From positions 17,586,464 through 17,650,463 of the forward strand of contig BTRK01000003.1 in assembly GCA_036245805.1 (NCBI GenBank): a stretch of DNA of 64,000 nucleotides, given 5' to 3'. Under the pieces are notes generated by a model, which made no database searches, was not told the origin of the DNA, and worked only from the letters and a program-made list of their open reading frames with translations. Origin of the DNA: Pristionchus mayeri. Its lineage: Eukaryota; Nematoda; Chromadorea; Rhabditida; Neodiplogasteridae. The position numbers and the translations under genes were made by a program. Position 1 is the stretch's first letter. Each line of letters begins with the position of its first letter. Below, one piece after another: positions 12,276 to 23,212 of the stretch.

Positions 12276-14214
12276 TGTTGGCAATGGAACTGAGGAGACG
12301 AAAGCTCTTTTATGCTGATTCATGAACATGGACAGAGGAGGAAATCTGAACCTCTCCATTTTCAAACTACTTTCGCCCATCTGATTGAAGAGAGAGCAGT
12401 CGTCAATTTTATTGATCGGTTCGTTGTTTTCGACTCCTAACAGTGGCTTGAAATGTGTTTGTGGCAGATGAAATGGTCGATTTTAGAGGAGACATTTCTT
12501 GGGGAAACAAGGAAAGGAAGGCGCAGATTTAAGAAGGAATTATTGCTTTTGATCCTACATTTTTGTGCATGCATCCATCCGTTCCTGTATTACTTTTCCT
12601 GCCATTCAAGTGTTGTAAGTGATAATGCTGTTTTCTTCGAGAAAAAAATTATCTTAGCTTGCTTGAGACAATTCATAGTGTATGGTGAAGGACTTTATTC
12701 AGGGAAACAAAATCAAGTTGAATATGACAATAAATGCTCTAAACCTTCGAAGTAATTACTCCTTCAATTATTCTCCTAGCTTTGCGATGCTTGCGTTGTT
12801 CATCTTTGAGTTACTTCTGGAGCGCTTTTTAACCTCTTCAATTAGTCGATTGGTCTTCTGAAATTTACGTCTTGCCCTCTCCATTTCTCCTCTCCATTTC
12901 TAAAGCGAACCTAGATCAGATTCTCCATTGACTGCACGATCTCGGCAAGGAGATGCACACTGTATGTCATGGTTGATAATTGCAAAACAAACTTTGTCTT
13001 TCCCTGCATTTTGCTCTCTCTCAGTCCACTCACATCTGGTGCTTTCCCATCCACTCACATATTTTTGAATATGTTATGCCATTCTAGAAATGAATCCGTA
13101 GTAGCCGAGTGTGCCAACTTGCTAGATTATCTTTTTTTTTTAAATATTTTCAATTTGAAAATACACACAAACAGCGGTAGAGCTGTGAATTTCTACTATA
13201 GAGATTGCAAGCCGATGAACTAGAACTATCCCTATTAGGAAGCGAAGATCAAATAATGATGCAGATCTGTATGGTTGGGCAGAGAATAAGTGAGTGTCTG
13301 CTCTGGAAAGGTCAGAAATGGAAAGAGTGACGAGTCTCGGTCTGGCTTAGGTGTCTGCTCTCACTCCCAGGAGGGATTCACAGGTTCCAGGTAGAGCACA
13401 GTCTGGTCTCTTGTCACCTATCGAACACCTGTTTCCACCAGACGGGCACCATTATTGCGACAGTTGGGGGAACTCCATTGAATGCTCTCACATTACCTGA
13501 CCGACAAGGTGGAACATGAAATATGTTATTCCATATATATCCTTCCAATACAAGCAATTGCATATTCTCTGAAGGAATTTTCTGCAGATTTCTATGGCCG
13601 AAGAAGCAGGCAATTCTCTCATATTCGCAAAATCAAATAAATCTTTATTCATTAAATTGTCTGGATGTTTTTGTCAGGTTTATTGCAGTGTTAGTGAAGT
13701 CGTCAAAGTTGTTCAGGTGGTTGGGTCGTGTGTTTCGAGAACCTCCTCGTGGGAAATATGAGATGAGTCTGAAAGTGGAAACATCTCATTGGGAATTATG
13801 AATATTTTTTGCGAAAGTAAGTGTGCATTCAGGGCGCATAGCTTATCTTACTCTCCCTTCCCCTCAGGCTCAGCAATAGACGGCCTAGGGCTGCGGAATG
13901 AGACAACAATGATACTGGAAGAATGGAGAAGGATCAAGCGGTGGGAGGAAGGGAAGAGAGAAACAGTAATGTGAAGAGGAGTGGGAAGGACCAGAGGGGA
14001 AGTACGGGATAAGAGAGAGGTTAGGAAGATAGGAGGAATATGGATATGACAGACTTGAGTGGTTCCCCCAATGGAGCCGCGAAAGTCTGGGAAGACAATA
14101 AAATATGCCTCCCAAGTGAGGCGCCGAAGAAGTTATCCCCCAGTGGATCAATAAGAAAGGCTGATTTCTGCATCCCCTGTGATACAGATGAATCGGCAAT
14201 AGAAGAGGGAACCT
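12276..14214. other. No gene recognised
   Basis: Several open frames exist (for example from 12453 and 12969 on the plus strand), but none has motif or splice support. At about 13340-13452 there is a dispersed repeat (GGTGTCTGCTC, TCACCTATC, CCACCAG, CGGGCACC blocks in order) that recurs at 15466-15556. Confidence 0.4.
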
Positions 14215-14820
14215 TTATCGGTTTAGACAGTAGCAACAATTGGTCGAAGAGAGAAAAGGAGGGTAAATGGGACGACGCTGCTGGTCGTTGTGAGGAGAGG
14301 GCTGACGGATACGGCGGCGATCGTTTCGGTTTCGGGGTAGAGCATGGGGACGAGGGTTAGCAACCGGGGGCTGCTGGGGACGGGCAGCATGGAGCTGATG
14401 GGGGACAGCAGCATGGGGGTGGTGGTTACGGGCAGCCCTCTTCTTCTCTTTCCGTCTCTTGTTGCGGGACAGAACGGGCTGAGCAGGACGGGGATGGGGG
14501 GGGGGAGGCAGCTGGGCCAGGTACTCCAATTGGCTGTCAAATGCGCTCAAGCTCGTGTACATGTGGTCGGCCGTGAGTCCCTCAGGCTTGCTCAAGTGCA
14601 ACCCCATTACTGGGTCGTCGTTCCGTCGGTTGGGTTCCGTCGTCTCCGCCGGAGACGGAGGCAGGCAGGCGAGTGGGCGGAGTCGGGCTCGCAGAGAGAG
14701 AGAGGGGGAATCCTAAGAGCGTAACCGACACATCAGTTCTGTTTTTTTTTGAAGAATACAATTGCACCCTTCTCGAATTTATAAGCTAGAGATTACCTTT
14801 CGAAAAAAGGCCGAGAGCAT
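14215..14820 (-). CDS. Hypothetical P/R/H-rich protein, 5' end uncertain
   Basis: The main exon 14712-14215 is open for 166 codons from a TCTTAG acceptor to the stop. A short upstream exon 14820-14797 (MLSAFFRK, donor AAAG|GTAATC) joins it in phase and would give 173 residues. The protein has a region around GLHLSKPEGLTADHMYTSLS and FDSQLEYLAQLPPPP. A basic KRRKEKKRAAR block follows, then His/Pro/Gln-rich low complexity. I recognise no domain. The basic cluster could be nuclear-directing, but this is only a guess. An open block at 15016-14889 lies upstream but does not join in phase, so the true first exon is unresolved. Confidence 0.45.
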
Positions 14821-14888
14821 AAAAACCAGGAAATATAATATTTTATTTTCTCATACTGAATATTGATCTTTCGTTGTAGTAAATGTAC

Positions 14889-15016
14889 CTCATCTTTAGC
14901 GAAGAAAGGTCGCGGACTCCCGTCTCACAGGACTCTTCACAGTCTCTCCCCTTGAATAGCTCCATGTCCTTGAAGTCTTGATTGTCATTATCGTGATGCA
15001 ATCGAATAGCAATGAC
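14889..15016 (-). other. Orphan exon-like block
   Basis: Between a TTTCAG acceptor and an AG|GTACAT donor on the minus strand the frame reads VIAIRLHHDNDNQDFKDMEL and continues with GRDCEESCETGVRDLSSLKM, which looks coding. It leaves phase 2, while the next downstream exon (14712) needs phase 0. So it may belong to an alternative transcript, need an exon I did not find, or be a relic. Confidence 0.4.
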
Positions 15017-16089
15017 CTGAAAGTAACAACAAATATAATTCCTTCTTTAGATCTAGCAGAGTAATACGCTTTCTCACGGACCCTCTCTAAATCGAGTCAT
15101 TCATGAATTGCTTGAGCGCCTATCTTCTCACCAGTTGCCTCCATTGTTTCAATTACTTCGTAAAATATGCATTCAAATTACAGAAATGAGATGGTCGAGT
15201 GTAGATCGGCCAACCTGGGAATTTTATTTAATTAATATAAATGTGAATACAACACTTCACTTAGCTAGACAACAATTGGCGAGATAAGGATGCAATTGAA
15301 ATGCTGGGAATACTATTCGAAGAGTTGTGGTGCTAGCACTCCTCTTCGAAAGGGGGGAAAGGAAAGAATGAGACCGAACAGTAAGGGTTAAAAGAGAAAA
15401 TATAAGAGGAACTGCTCAGGGAGGGCCAAAAATACAAGAAATGGCAAATCTCTGCTTGTTACTTTCTGGTGTCTGCTCAAAGACCCAGGAGAGATCACCC
15501 TGCCAGGTCTCATGTCACCTATCAAACAGCTGTGTCCACCAGCCGGGCACCTTCTCTGGTGTGCTCTTCCAACTTGGAATCGAGTTACTCCAAGTAGCGT
15601 CCACGTCTGGTCGCGACTTGGAAACCACTCTGATATCTCCATATTCTGTTCTCTTTATTTTTTATCTCGTTGTCTCGATATCTCTCTCGTGGGTTCCAAG
15701 TTGAAATCAAGCAGAAAAGAGAGAGCAAGAGAAAAGGAGATGCGAGAGGGTGCGGACAATAGAGAAATTCGTTTTTTTCAAATTGGAATCAAGTCTGGAG
15801 GCGAATTGGAATCGCAATCTCTGCTTGATGTCTGTCAACGCGTGGACGCGCATACCAGAGTTTATTGCAAGAGTGAGAGGAGCCCCAAGCGTCTTTCCCT
15901 TACAGACAAGTGAAACAGTAGAGCAAGGGGTAAGCTTTATTCATTACACTTTATTTCACTTTTGCGAAAATTGGGCCAACGTTTGTAAATTATTATTTCT
16001 CCATTGAGGACTCCAAGGTAACGAATCAGATTGCGTTTGGGCTCCTTGCTAAAAGACGATTGATTGAAAACCAATAAATTGGGAGCTTT
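15017..16089. other. No gene recognised
   Basis: No exon chain supported. It contains the second copy of the GGTGTCTGCTC repeat at about 15466-15556. A reverse-strand AATAAA near 15950 could serve the gene at 16691-16090. Confidence 0.4.
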
Positions 16090-16691
16090 CTAACTTGTCT
16101 GTTCACCGAACATGGAGAGATCGGGTAGCTTGTGCTCGACCATCACAGGTTGCGACTCTGCTGTATCAACAGGCGGCTTTCCGGCTACGATCGTCTCGCC
16201 TGACCATATTTTTTGCCTTGTAAATACAGTAAATCCTATTGTTGGCAAGAAATTTCTCTATTGATTCTGCCTTCTCCATCAGATATGTGGAAGAAGATAC
16301 GAAGAGAGCTATTTCTTGCCAGGCCACCCGTAATATTCAAACCAATATCAGGTAGCGCTGTGGCCACTGCCTCCGAATTTCCCGATTCATCTATGCGATT
16401 CGCACGTGTTGGCAGCACTGAAATTAATGGTTTCAATCTTTCTAAGAGCGGGAGTTAGCATGATATGCCTCACAACCAAGATTAGACACGTATGATAATG
16501 CTTAAGATTGTCAACACAAGTAAATCTAGAGCTGACCACTTAGATCGGGGAGCTTGGGTTGTTCTTCCAGGACCCTTCGATAATCGTGATTAGCGAAACT
16601 GAAAATTATGGTTATTTATATATATATTTTTTAAATGAACGTACGCTATGCATGCCGAGAGGGCGAATAGGACAAAGAAGAAAAGGCGCAT
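16090..16691 (-). CDS. Secreted LPD-motif protein 2 (96 residues)
   Basis: Minus-strand exons at 16691-16645, 16598-16540, 16417-16343 and 16199-16090 join in phase to 291 nt. Exon 1 encodes a clear signal peptide (MRLFFFVLFALSACIA). The mature peptide starts FANHDYRRVLEEQPKLPDLM and repeats the pattern L-P-D three times, once per exon (KLPDL, ALPDI, KLPDL). It ends MFGEQTS. No cysteine is left after the signal peptide. The one-motif-per-exon layout, the 47-nt first exon and short size resemble the gene at 12275-11309. Secretion is inferred from the signal peptide; a role as a precursor of short peptides is possible, but dibasic sites are few (one Arg-Arg). Confidence 0.75.
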
Positions 16692-17212
16692 TGCTGTGGA
16701 GCAATTGAAGAAAAGCTCTGTTAAAAGGCGCAAACGCAGTATCTGACACTCTCTCAGTTCCAATGCTCTCTCGCCCATGAAGCTGAAGTTATGGTCGTTT
16801 GATGTGGTGTTCGCAATAAGACACGTACCCTCTTCATTCAGGATTCTCACTCGGTGATCAGATAGAGCGAGAGAGCACACACAATAACGAAATCTAGTTT
16901 AATGAGTCTGGGGATCGAAATGAGCCATCAGTGCACGTCAAGAGAAGGAACAACAACTTTTTATTATTCTCAATTTTATTGCCTCAAAATGTGAATCCTT
17001 GAAGTGTATGACGTGCCTTTATTGATCACTGAATGCGGATAAGGAACTATGGCTGAACAGTGTAGGCATGTTCAGTGAATCCATACTTCCCTCAGACTAG
17101 AGTCTATTTCCTCGATAGACAGGGATTATGTGATTGTATTTTCTAAAGCGCTTCGATAAGGGCTGGGGAAGGGTATAATTCGGGTTCGAAAACAATATCT
17201 CCACGTTTTGGG
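16692..17212. other. Divergent intergenic region
   Basis: This lies between the start of the minus-strand LPD gene and the plus-strand lectin. No further exon is seen. Around 16745-16875 there are paired ACTCTCTC/GAGAGAG blocks of the dispersed hairpin family. Confidence 0.4.
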
Positions 17213-18344
17213 ATGAGATCTTTCATCGTTGCCTCTTTCCTTCTCTACCTTTGTGGAGCTGCGCCTTCGAGTCCGGGTATGTTTCAGCGTTTGCTCTTCA
17301 CACTAACGTGAACGTGGGCATCAATAGATGATCGATTCTTCCTTCTAAAGGAAAAAAATATTATTGCACAAAACGGAAATATGTCATGATACTTTATAAC
17401 TTCAGCCTCTGAAAGAGCCTGTGGCGATTTTTCAACATACACCAACCCCGCATCGGGCAAGCTACCGTAGTCAATCTACCGTATTCAACTTGGCACGATT
17501 ACTGTGTATAAATTTCTCTCCAGGAGACGTGCTTCTCCATCCAGACGACGTGGAAGTCGTGGACGGGGGCAGAAGGAAATTGTGTGCAGAGAGGAGGGCA
17601 TCTGGCGTCCATCCATGATAATGAGGTCAGGATTCCACAAGTTAAAAGAGATTGCAAACGTTTTCTTATTTTTAAATTTTGGATATGTGGAAGGTATTCT
17701 CGTTTCGCTTTCACATTCTATCCGCTGCAAGAGCGGGATGCGAAATGCTATGAGAATCAAAAAAAAGTTAATGGTTTCAGTTCAATTCCTTCCTTCGCAA
17801 CGCTGCTCGTGAAGCGGGAATCTATGACTCGTTTCATATCGGACTGACTGACTCGAAGTAAGGATAATACTTTCATTTGGCCATAGCAACTATTCCGCAC
17901 GTCCGAAAGTTGTTCACTACTTCCTTCAGAACGGTGCACCTAAGAGTATTTGTTAGAGTTTCTGAGAAAGAAGAGGAAATTAATCAATAAGTGGGGGGAT
18001 CCAGTGAAATTATGATTCCTTTTTATTTCATAACACAGAAATTCCAGCGCGGGAACCGGATTCGAGTGGTCGGACGGAAGCGATCTCAACTACAGTAACT
18101 TCGGACCCGGTGAGATCAAAGCAGAGATCAAGGATCACCTCAGATTATAGGAATTCCCAACATCAACTACGGTCATTGCATGCACGCGCAGATTCAGAAC
18201 CTGCCCGGTTGATATTTGTTATTGTTATTGTTTTTGTTTTGTTTATTGTTTTCGAAATGCCGATTCTCAGGACTCAGCTCGGACATGTGGTTCAACGAGC
18301 AGTGCAAGGGATACTCACTGCCCTACGTTTGCACCAAGAACTGA
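17213..18344 (+). CDS. Secreted C-type lectin domain protein
   Basis: Exons at 17213-17276 (signal peptide MRSFIVASFLLYLCGAAPSS), about 17406-17466, 17524-17625, 17781-17857, 18039-18109, 18151-18207 and 18271-18344. The C-type lectin fold is clear: GAEGNCVQRGGHLASIHDNE, then NSFLRNAA, FHIGLTDSK, GFEWSDGSDLNYSNFGPG, YGHCMHAQI and MWFNEQCKGYSLPYVCTKN before the stop. WND-type residues of the usual calcium site appear as MWFNEQC, so sugar binding is uncertain. All junctions from exon 3 on are in phase. The exon 2 to exon 3 junction is not: exon 2 runs into TAG just after its best donor, so its border is unresolved or there is a defect. The gene is convergent with the SEC14-like stump. Confidence 0.8.
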
Positions 18345-18776
18345 GGCTTCCGGCAGTACTGCAGAAATGGAGTATCGATAAATGATCAGATAACCCTGAT
18401 TCAGTAGATTTAAACACAAATTATCACGACTAACAAACTACAGTCTCTCCTATGTCGATAATCCAGAGCGATTGTAGATCACGATTCATAAATAATACTT
18501 TATCGATTGCATCATTCACTCGAGTAATCGATTCTCTCATATGGTAAAGCATCGGGAGATAAGGCTGACAATATAGTGAGCGTCTCGCTCTCTCAATTTC
18601 AAATACTCTCTCGCGAACGAGAGAGTACATGAACTGAAGAGAATGAGATTATAACTTCGAATTGATAGTGCGCCTACACTGAGCTGTCTAGGTGTGGAAT
18701 GGAAGACAAGGCCGGGCTGAATGTACACGAAATGAATGAATGTGTGAACCAAGACTGGACAAGAATAGGTCAAAGA

Positions 18777-19379
18777 TCAGTCGAAAGAGTATCGCCCCTC
18801 TCCGACGAGTGTGATCGAGTAGTCCAACTGGACGGTGAACAGCTGGGAAGGATTCGAGAAGCGGAGGACATACTCTCCTGAATGAATGCATTGTTAAAAG
18901 GATGTACGAGGAAGAAGTTCAAGAAATGGGAAGTAACATTCATTATCTTTCCTATCTGTGATGTACTTTTTTTCTGACAATGACTACTAGGCTACTATTA
19001 TATTTTCACCATTTAGATTAACTTTGAGGAACTGTTGAGACGTATTTGAGTGTGTTGAACTCTAGTCAAAAACAAATTAGAAAATGCATGCCAGTAACGA
19101 GGTTCTCCAGTGTTCCTTCTTCCGGCAATTCGGATGTTGCCAATCGAAGCAAGGGAAACACCATGTCGAACTCGTCCTGAATATGTATGTTAATTTTTAA
19201 ATATGATAGTTTTTGTAGAGCCTGCAGCTTTCCCATCATAGCAGAACTGAAAGTTTGCAATTTCAGCCAAAGATGAAGCCTAACTGAATTTCTGTTAAAT
19301 TCCAAATTTCAATCGGCCCGTTTTCTAATAGTAAGCTAATCCAATCATAATCTGAGCTCACGTCATTAGTGTAAACGAG
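18777..19379 (-). pseudogene. SEC14-like 3' stump (last exons only)
   Basis: Matches the final exons of the intact copy D: last exon 18877-18777 (LRFSNPSQLFTVQLDYSITL to FD-stop), preceding exon 19176-19092 with a GC donor, and the 3' end of the next exon at 19379-19362 (VYTND). Upstream of 19380 the sequence switches abruptly to a retrotransposon fragment. No 5' exons are present, so this cannot make a lipid-transfer protein. Confidence 0.85.
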
Positions 19380-19801
19380 GCTCGGCTTATCAGTATACGA
19401 ACACTTGAGAGTTTTGTAGAAAATTCTACGCGTTACTGAGTTTTGAACTTTTTCGATCATATCTCTATCAGTGGAGTGTATCGGGCGTGATACACTAGAA
19501 CTGAATTCAAGTATAGGCCTTACATAAATGCAATACGCGTTAAGTAAAGTTTTTTCATCTTTTGCATGCAAAGCTTTGAAAATAAGATTTGCTTTAGTTT
19601 CGGCAACCTTACAAATAGTTTTCATATGCACTCTCATTGAGAGATTACGGTAAATCATAATTCCTAAGTCTCTGACACATTCTTTGCTTTCAAGTTGCTG
19701 ATTTCCAACGAAATATATTTATATGTTATATATATGTTATTTGGATTCTTACGACCTAAATGAATAACACTGCATTTTTTATTCGCAATATCGAGCTACC
19801 A
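19380..19801 (-). mobile_element. CR1-like non-LTR reverse transcriptase fragment
   Basis: The minus strand reads KKCSVIHLGRKNPNN, then, after a frame slip in AT-rich sequence near 19725, FVGNQQLESKECVRDLGIMI, ANLIFKALHA, YCIYVRPILEFSSSVSRPIH and IEKVQNSVTRRIFYK. This is the C-terminal part of the reverse transcriptase region of CR1/jockey-type retrotransposons. The element is 5' truncated and frameshifted, and its 3' side is fused directly to a SEC14-like exon at about 19380. Confidence 0.75.
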
Positions 19802-19878
19802 AGTTTCAAGTTGTTGTTGTTGTCTGACTCTCCTAGAATTGTACGCTCTCTCGCTACGACTGGTGAGAACGAGAGATG

Positions 19879-20471
19879 CACAGCGTGTAAAAGGGGGGGA
19901 AAAGCTCATTTGCGTTGCAGATCCAATCCCTCTCATTCTCGGATTAAAGGGTGGAAAAGCGGCGTCTAAAGCTGTTTTTTTCGCACATTCTTGTGTGCAT
20001 CTACTAAACAAGATCGAAATCGGAAAAACGAAAAACGTAGAATTGTGCGGAAAGTCTTTACGCAATTTTGTGCACAAACGCCATCTCGATAGCTTCACTC
20101 TCCTCTGAGGAGTTCTAATTTGAATAGGCCGAACTGATGTTTTAAAGCCATTTCAATGCGTTTGAAAGTGTGCTTCAATCAAAGCAAAAGAACCAATTCT
20201 GTCTCTCGTTTGATTAAATATCGTTTTAACTATGTTTCAGCGGACAATAACGATCGTATTTTCTGATTTTCTCAAGCTTTCGCTGATATCATTGATTTCA
20301 AATATGTTTCGCAATTTCGATGATACATTTTGCCCACTATTTTCAAAATTAGTGATGACTTTCCATCGACCGACTCGAGGTGTGATAATGAGGTGCAGTG
20401 AGAATTCGAGTTCGATCCGAAAATCTATCTGCCACGCAAATGAGCCTTTTCCCCCCTTCTTACACGCTGTG
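19879..20471. mobile_element. 593-bp MITE with CACAGCGTGTAA ends and 5-bp target duplication
   Basis: The left end CACAGCGTGTAAAAGGGGGG and the reverse complement of the right end (CACAGCGTGTAAGAAGGGGG) match for about 35 bases with small differences. The direct repeat AGATG flanks it (19874-19878 and 20472-20476). The empty site is seen in the paralogous region near 43258, where GAGAGATG runs straight into TACAACGCGG. Confidence 0.85.
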
Positions 20472-20579
20472 AGATGTACAACGCGGAAACTATTTCAAAT
20501 ATGTTTCGTCATTGATTGAAGTAAAGGTGAATGAGTTCCGTATGATGAAGAGAGCGCTTTGATGTAATAATAAAAATAA

Positions 20580-20842
20580 ATAAAAATTTACAACGATAGA
20601 GTAATGTTATCATTTGAGCGCTATTTTCGTACAGTTGTTTTCAGACGAAGATGCAGAGATGATTCACCGGCGGACGAATCGTAATTGAAACGAATTGACG
20701 GTCTCAGAAAATGGCACGGGAAAGTCGAGGGGAATCGACGCAAAATTGGCTGGGATTTTTGGCCGATGTAGGCTAAAGTAAAGAATTCCCGGCAACAGAT
20801 ATCTATATTTTTATTGTTTATTGTTTTCAAAGTGCGTCGCAA
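20580..20842. repeat. Conserved 260-bp intergenic unit of the array (copy 1 of 4)
   Basis: Nearly identical copies stand at 43370-43633 and 49805-50077, each just before a lectin last-exon relic, and a more diverged copy lies at about 55385-55635. Phrases such as GTTTTCAGACGAAGATGCAG and GGGAAAGTCGAGGGGAATCG are shared. No long conserved reading frame accounts for it. It could be a former lectin intron or an untranslated RNA; I cannot tell which. Confidence 0.7.
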
Positions 20843-20916
20843 GGTTCAGCTCGGGCATGTGGTTCAATGAGCAGTGCGAGGCATACTCACTGCCCTACGT
20901 TTGCACCAAGAACTGA
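20843..20916 (+). pseudogene. Lectin last-exon relic (copy 2)
   Basis: Reads SSGMWFNEQCEAYSLPYVCT and a stop, matching the last exon of the lectin at 18271-18344. The other lectin exons are absent and the acceptor is changed from CTCAG to GCAAG. Confidence 0.85.
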
Positions 20917-22650
20917 GGCTACCGGCAGTACTGTAGAAATGGAGTATCGATAAATGATCAGATAACCCTGATTCAGTAGATTTAAACACAAATTATCACG
21001 ACTAACAAACTACAGTCTCTCCTATCTCGATAATCCAGAGCGATTAGTACATCACGATTCATAAATAATACTTTATCGATTGCATCATTCACTCGAGTAA
21101 TCGATTCTCTCATATGGTAAAACATCGGGAGATAAGGCTGATAATCGGGTGTCTCTCTCATTCTCTCAACACTTTTCTCTCTCTCGCTGACGAGAGAGTA
21201 CGTAAACTGAAGAGAGTGAGAGTATAACTTCGAATTGATAGTGCGACTACACTGAGCTGTCTAGGTGTGGAATGGAGGGCAAGGCCGGGCTGAATGTACA
21301 CGACATGAATGTTGACTATGGATGAACAATTGGTGATGAGTAGGCCAAAGATCAAAGGTCAGTCGAAAGAGTATCGTCCCTCTCCTACGAGTGTGATCGA
21401 GTAGTCCAACTGGACGGTGAAGAGCTGGGAGGGATTGGAGAAGCGGAGAACGTACTCGCCTGAATGAGGGGAGAAGTAAAATCAGGATTTATGAGCAAGA
21501 ACGGAGATGGGAAGTTGAAATCATTATCTTCCCCTTCTGTGATTTTATTTTATTTCTTGAAGCCCTTTTCGATGAACAATTGTAACTTCACCGTTTTGAT
21601 ATACTTTGAGGAACTGCTGAAACGTATTTGAATGTGTTGAACTCAAAAGTAAATTTTAAAAAAAACATACCTGTAACGAGGTTCTCCAGTGTTCCTTCTT
21701 CCGGCAGTTTAGACGTAGCCAGTCTAAGCAGGGGAAACACCATGTCGAACTCGTCCTGAATTTAGCACATTTATCTAGAGGTCATTTGATTCTATTTCCG
21801 TTTATTTTTATATTTGTGTTTATTTTTTATGATAAATTTGAGAGTTTTTGTAGAGCCTGATATAATCGAAATATAGCAGAACCGAAAGTTTACAATTTCA
21901 GCCAACGATGTAGCCTATCTGAATTTCTTTAAAACTTTTACCAAAATAAAATCTGTCCGTTTTATCAACGAAAGATAGTTGATTGCGTATAAACTGAGCT
22001 CACGTCATTAGTGTAAACGTGGAAGTCGAGTTCCCCACTGGAGAGGAAGTCCCAGCACAGAGATTGACCCTCGAGAAGGAAGATCGGAATGTGGAAGGAC
22101 TCGGCGGGCAGCAATTCCTGCAATATTAAATTATATCTTAATTTGTCGCGGCCTTATTAGTAATGCTTGCATCTCCTGAAATATTAATTATGAATGGCTA
22201 ATTATAAATTGCAATAAATAAAAAAACAGCCACCATGGATAGATATGTTATGACCTAACTAATGCGATGGTAAAAATCACTGCAAAAATCGGATCTTTGC
22301 ACTCTTTCTTGCAGAATCTTCGACAAAGATCTAATATACGCAACGATTTTAACACCACATAATGCCTGGCCTTATGCGTGGGCCTCGCTCTCCTGACTCC
22401 CTTCCTCTTGTAGTGTTGTAGTGATTTGTAGTGGTCTGCAGTAGTAATCTTCTTCCTCAGAGAACATCCGGAGGAGTCCCCGTCTGAGCCAGTGTACACG
22501 AAATCGCCTGCAATGGTGGAAGATTGTAAAAGAAAAAAACTTTTCTTGGACAGAAATCTTAGACTTCCATTTTTTTCTACTGGAAAGAAGTCAAATAGCC
22601 CAATGTGGTGTGAGAAATTTTCATGGAAATCACCTCCAAAGTACTGAGGC

Positions 22651-23212
22651 GGTACTACCCCGATTTGTAAAATTTATTTTGGAAATTTCATTTTGTAAAC
22701 GAATTTTTCGTAAAACTAAAATTTAGAAAAAAATATCTGGAAATTTGCTTTTTGGAAAAAACAGTTGTGGTAAAAAAGAAATTGGAAAAACATTTTTAGA
22801 AAGAGCCATTTTGGAAATTTTTCCACTGGTTACGGTATTTTTCGATGCAAAGAGAGAACCGCGAAATAGAACAATTAAATTCAAACATTGATTTTGCATT
22901 ATTTTGTATATTTTCTTTCTTTTATTATTTGTATTGTTAATTACAATAGTAATATAATAAAGGAAAATAATACTATGTTTCGAACTGGCTGATAAATGAC
23001 GGAAATGTTCCATAGGTTACGGTAGTTTTCCGCTCGGCTACAGTACTACCGGTCGCAGAAAAATTTCCAAAGCGGGCATTTTTTTCTGAAATTCTGAAAT
23101 TTCTTTTCCATTTCTTGCCTTTCCAAAAAATGAATTTCCATAATTTTTTTTCCGAATATTTTTTTCCAAAATTTGCATTTACGAAATTAAATTTACATTT
23201 CGGGGTAATACC
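22651..23212. mobile_element. 562-bp MITE inserted in exon 10 of SEC14-like copy A
   Basis: Ends GGTACTACCCCGATTTGTAA and, reversed, GGTATTACCCCGAAATGTAA form terminal inverted repeats. The flanking octamers ACTGAGGC (22643-22650) and CCTGAGGC (23213-23220) are a probable 8-bp target duplication with one difference, which would fit a hAT-type element. The interrupted exon is whole in copies B, C and D. Confidence 0.8.

Noticed and set aside
14344..14724. 126-codon plus-strand frame, Gly-rich
   Set aside because: Shadow of the minus-strand P/R/H-rich exon, which has a proper acceptor and stop.
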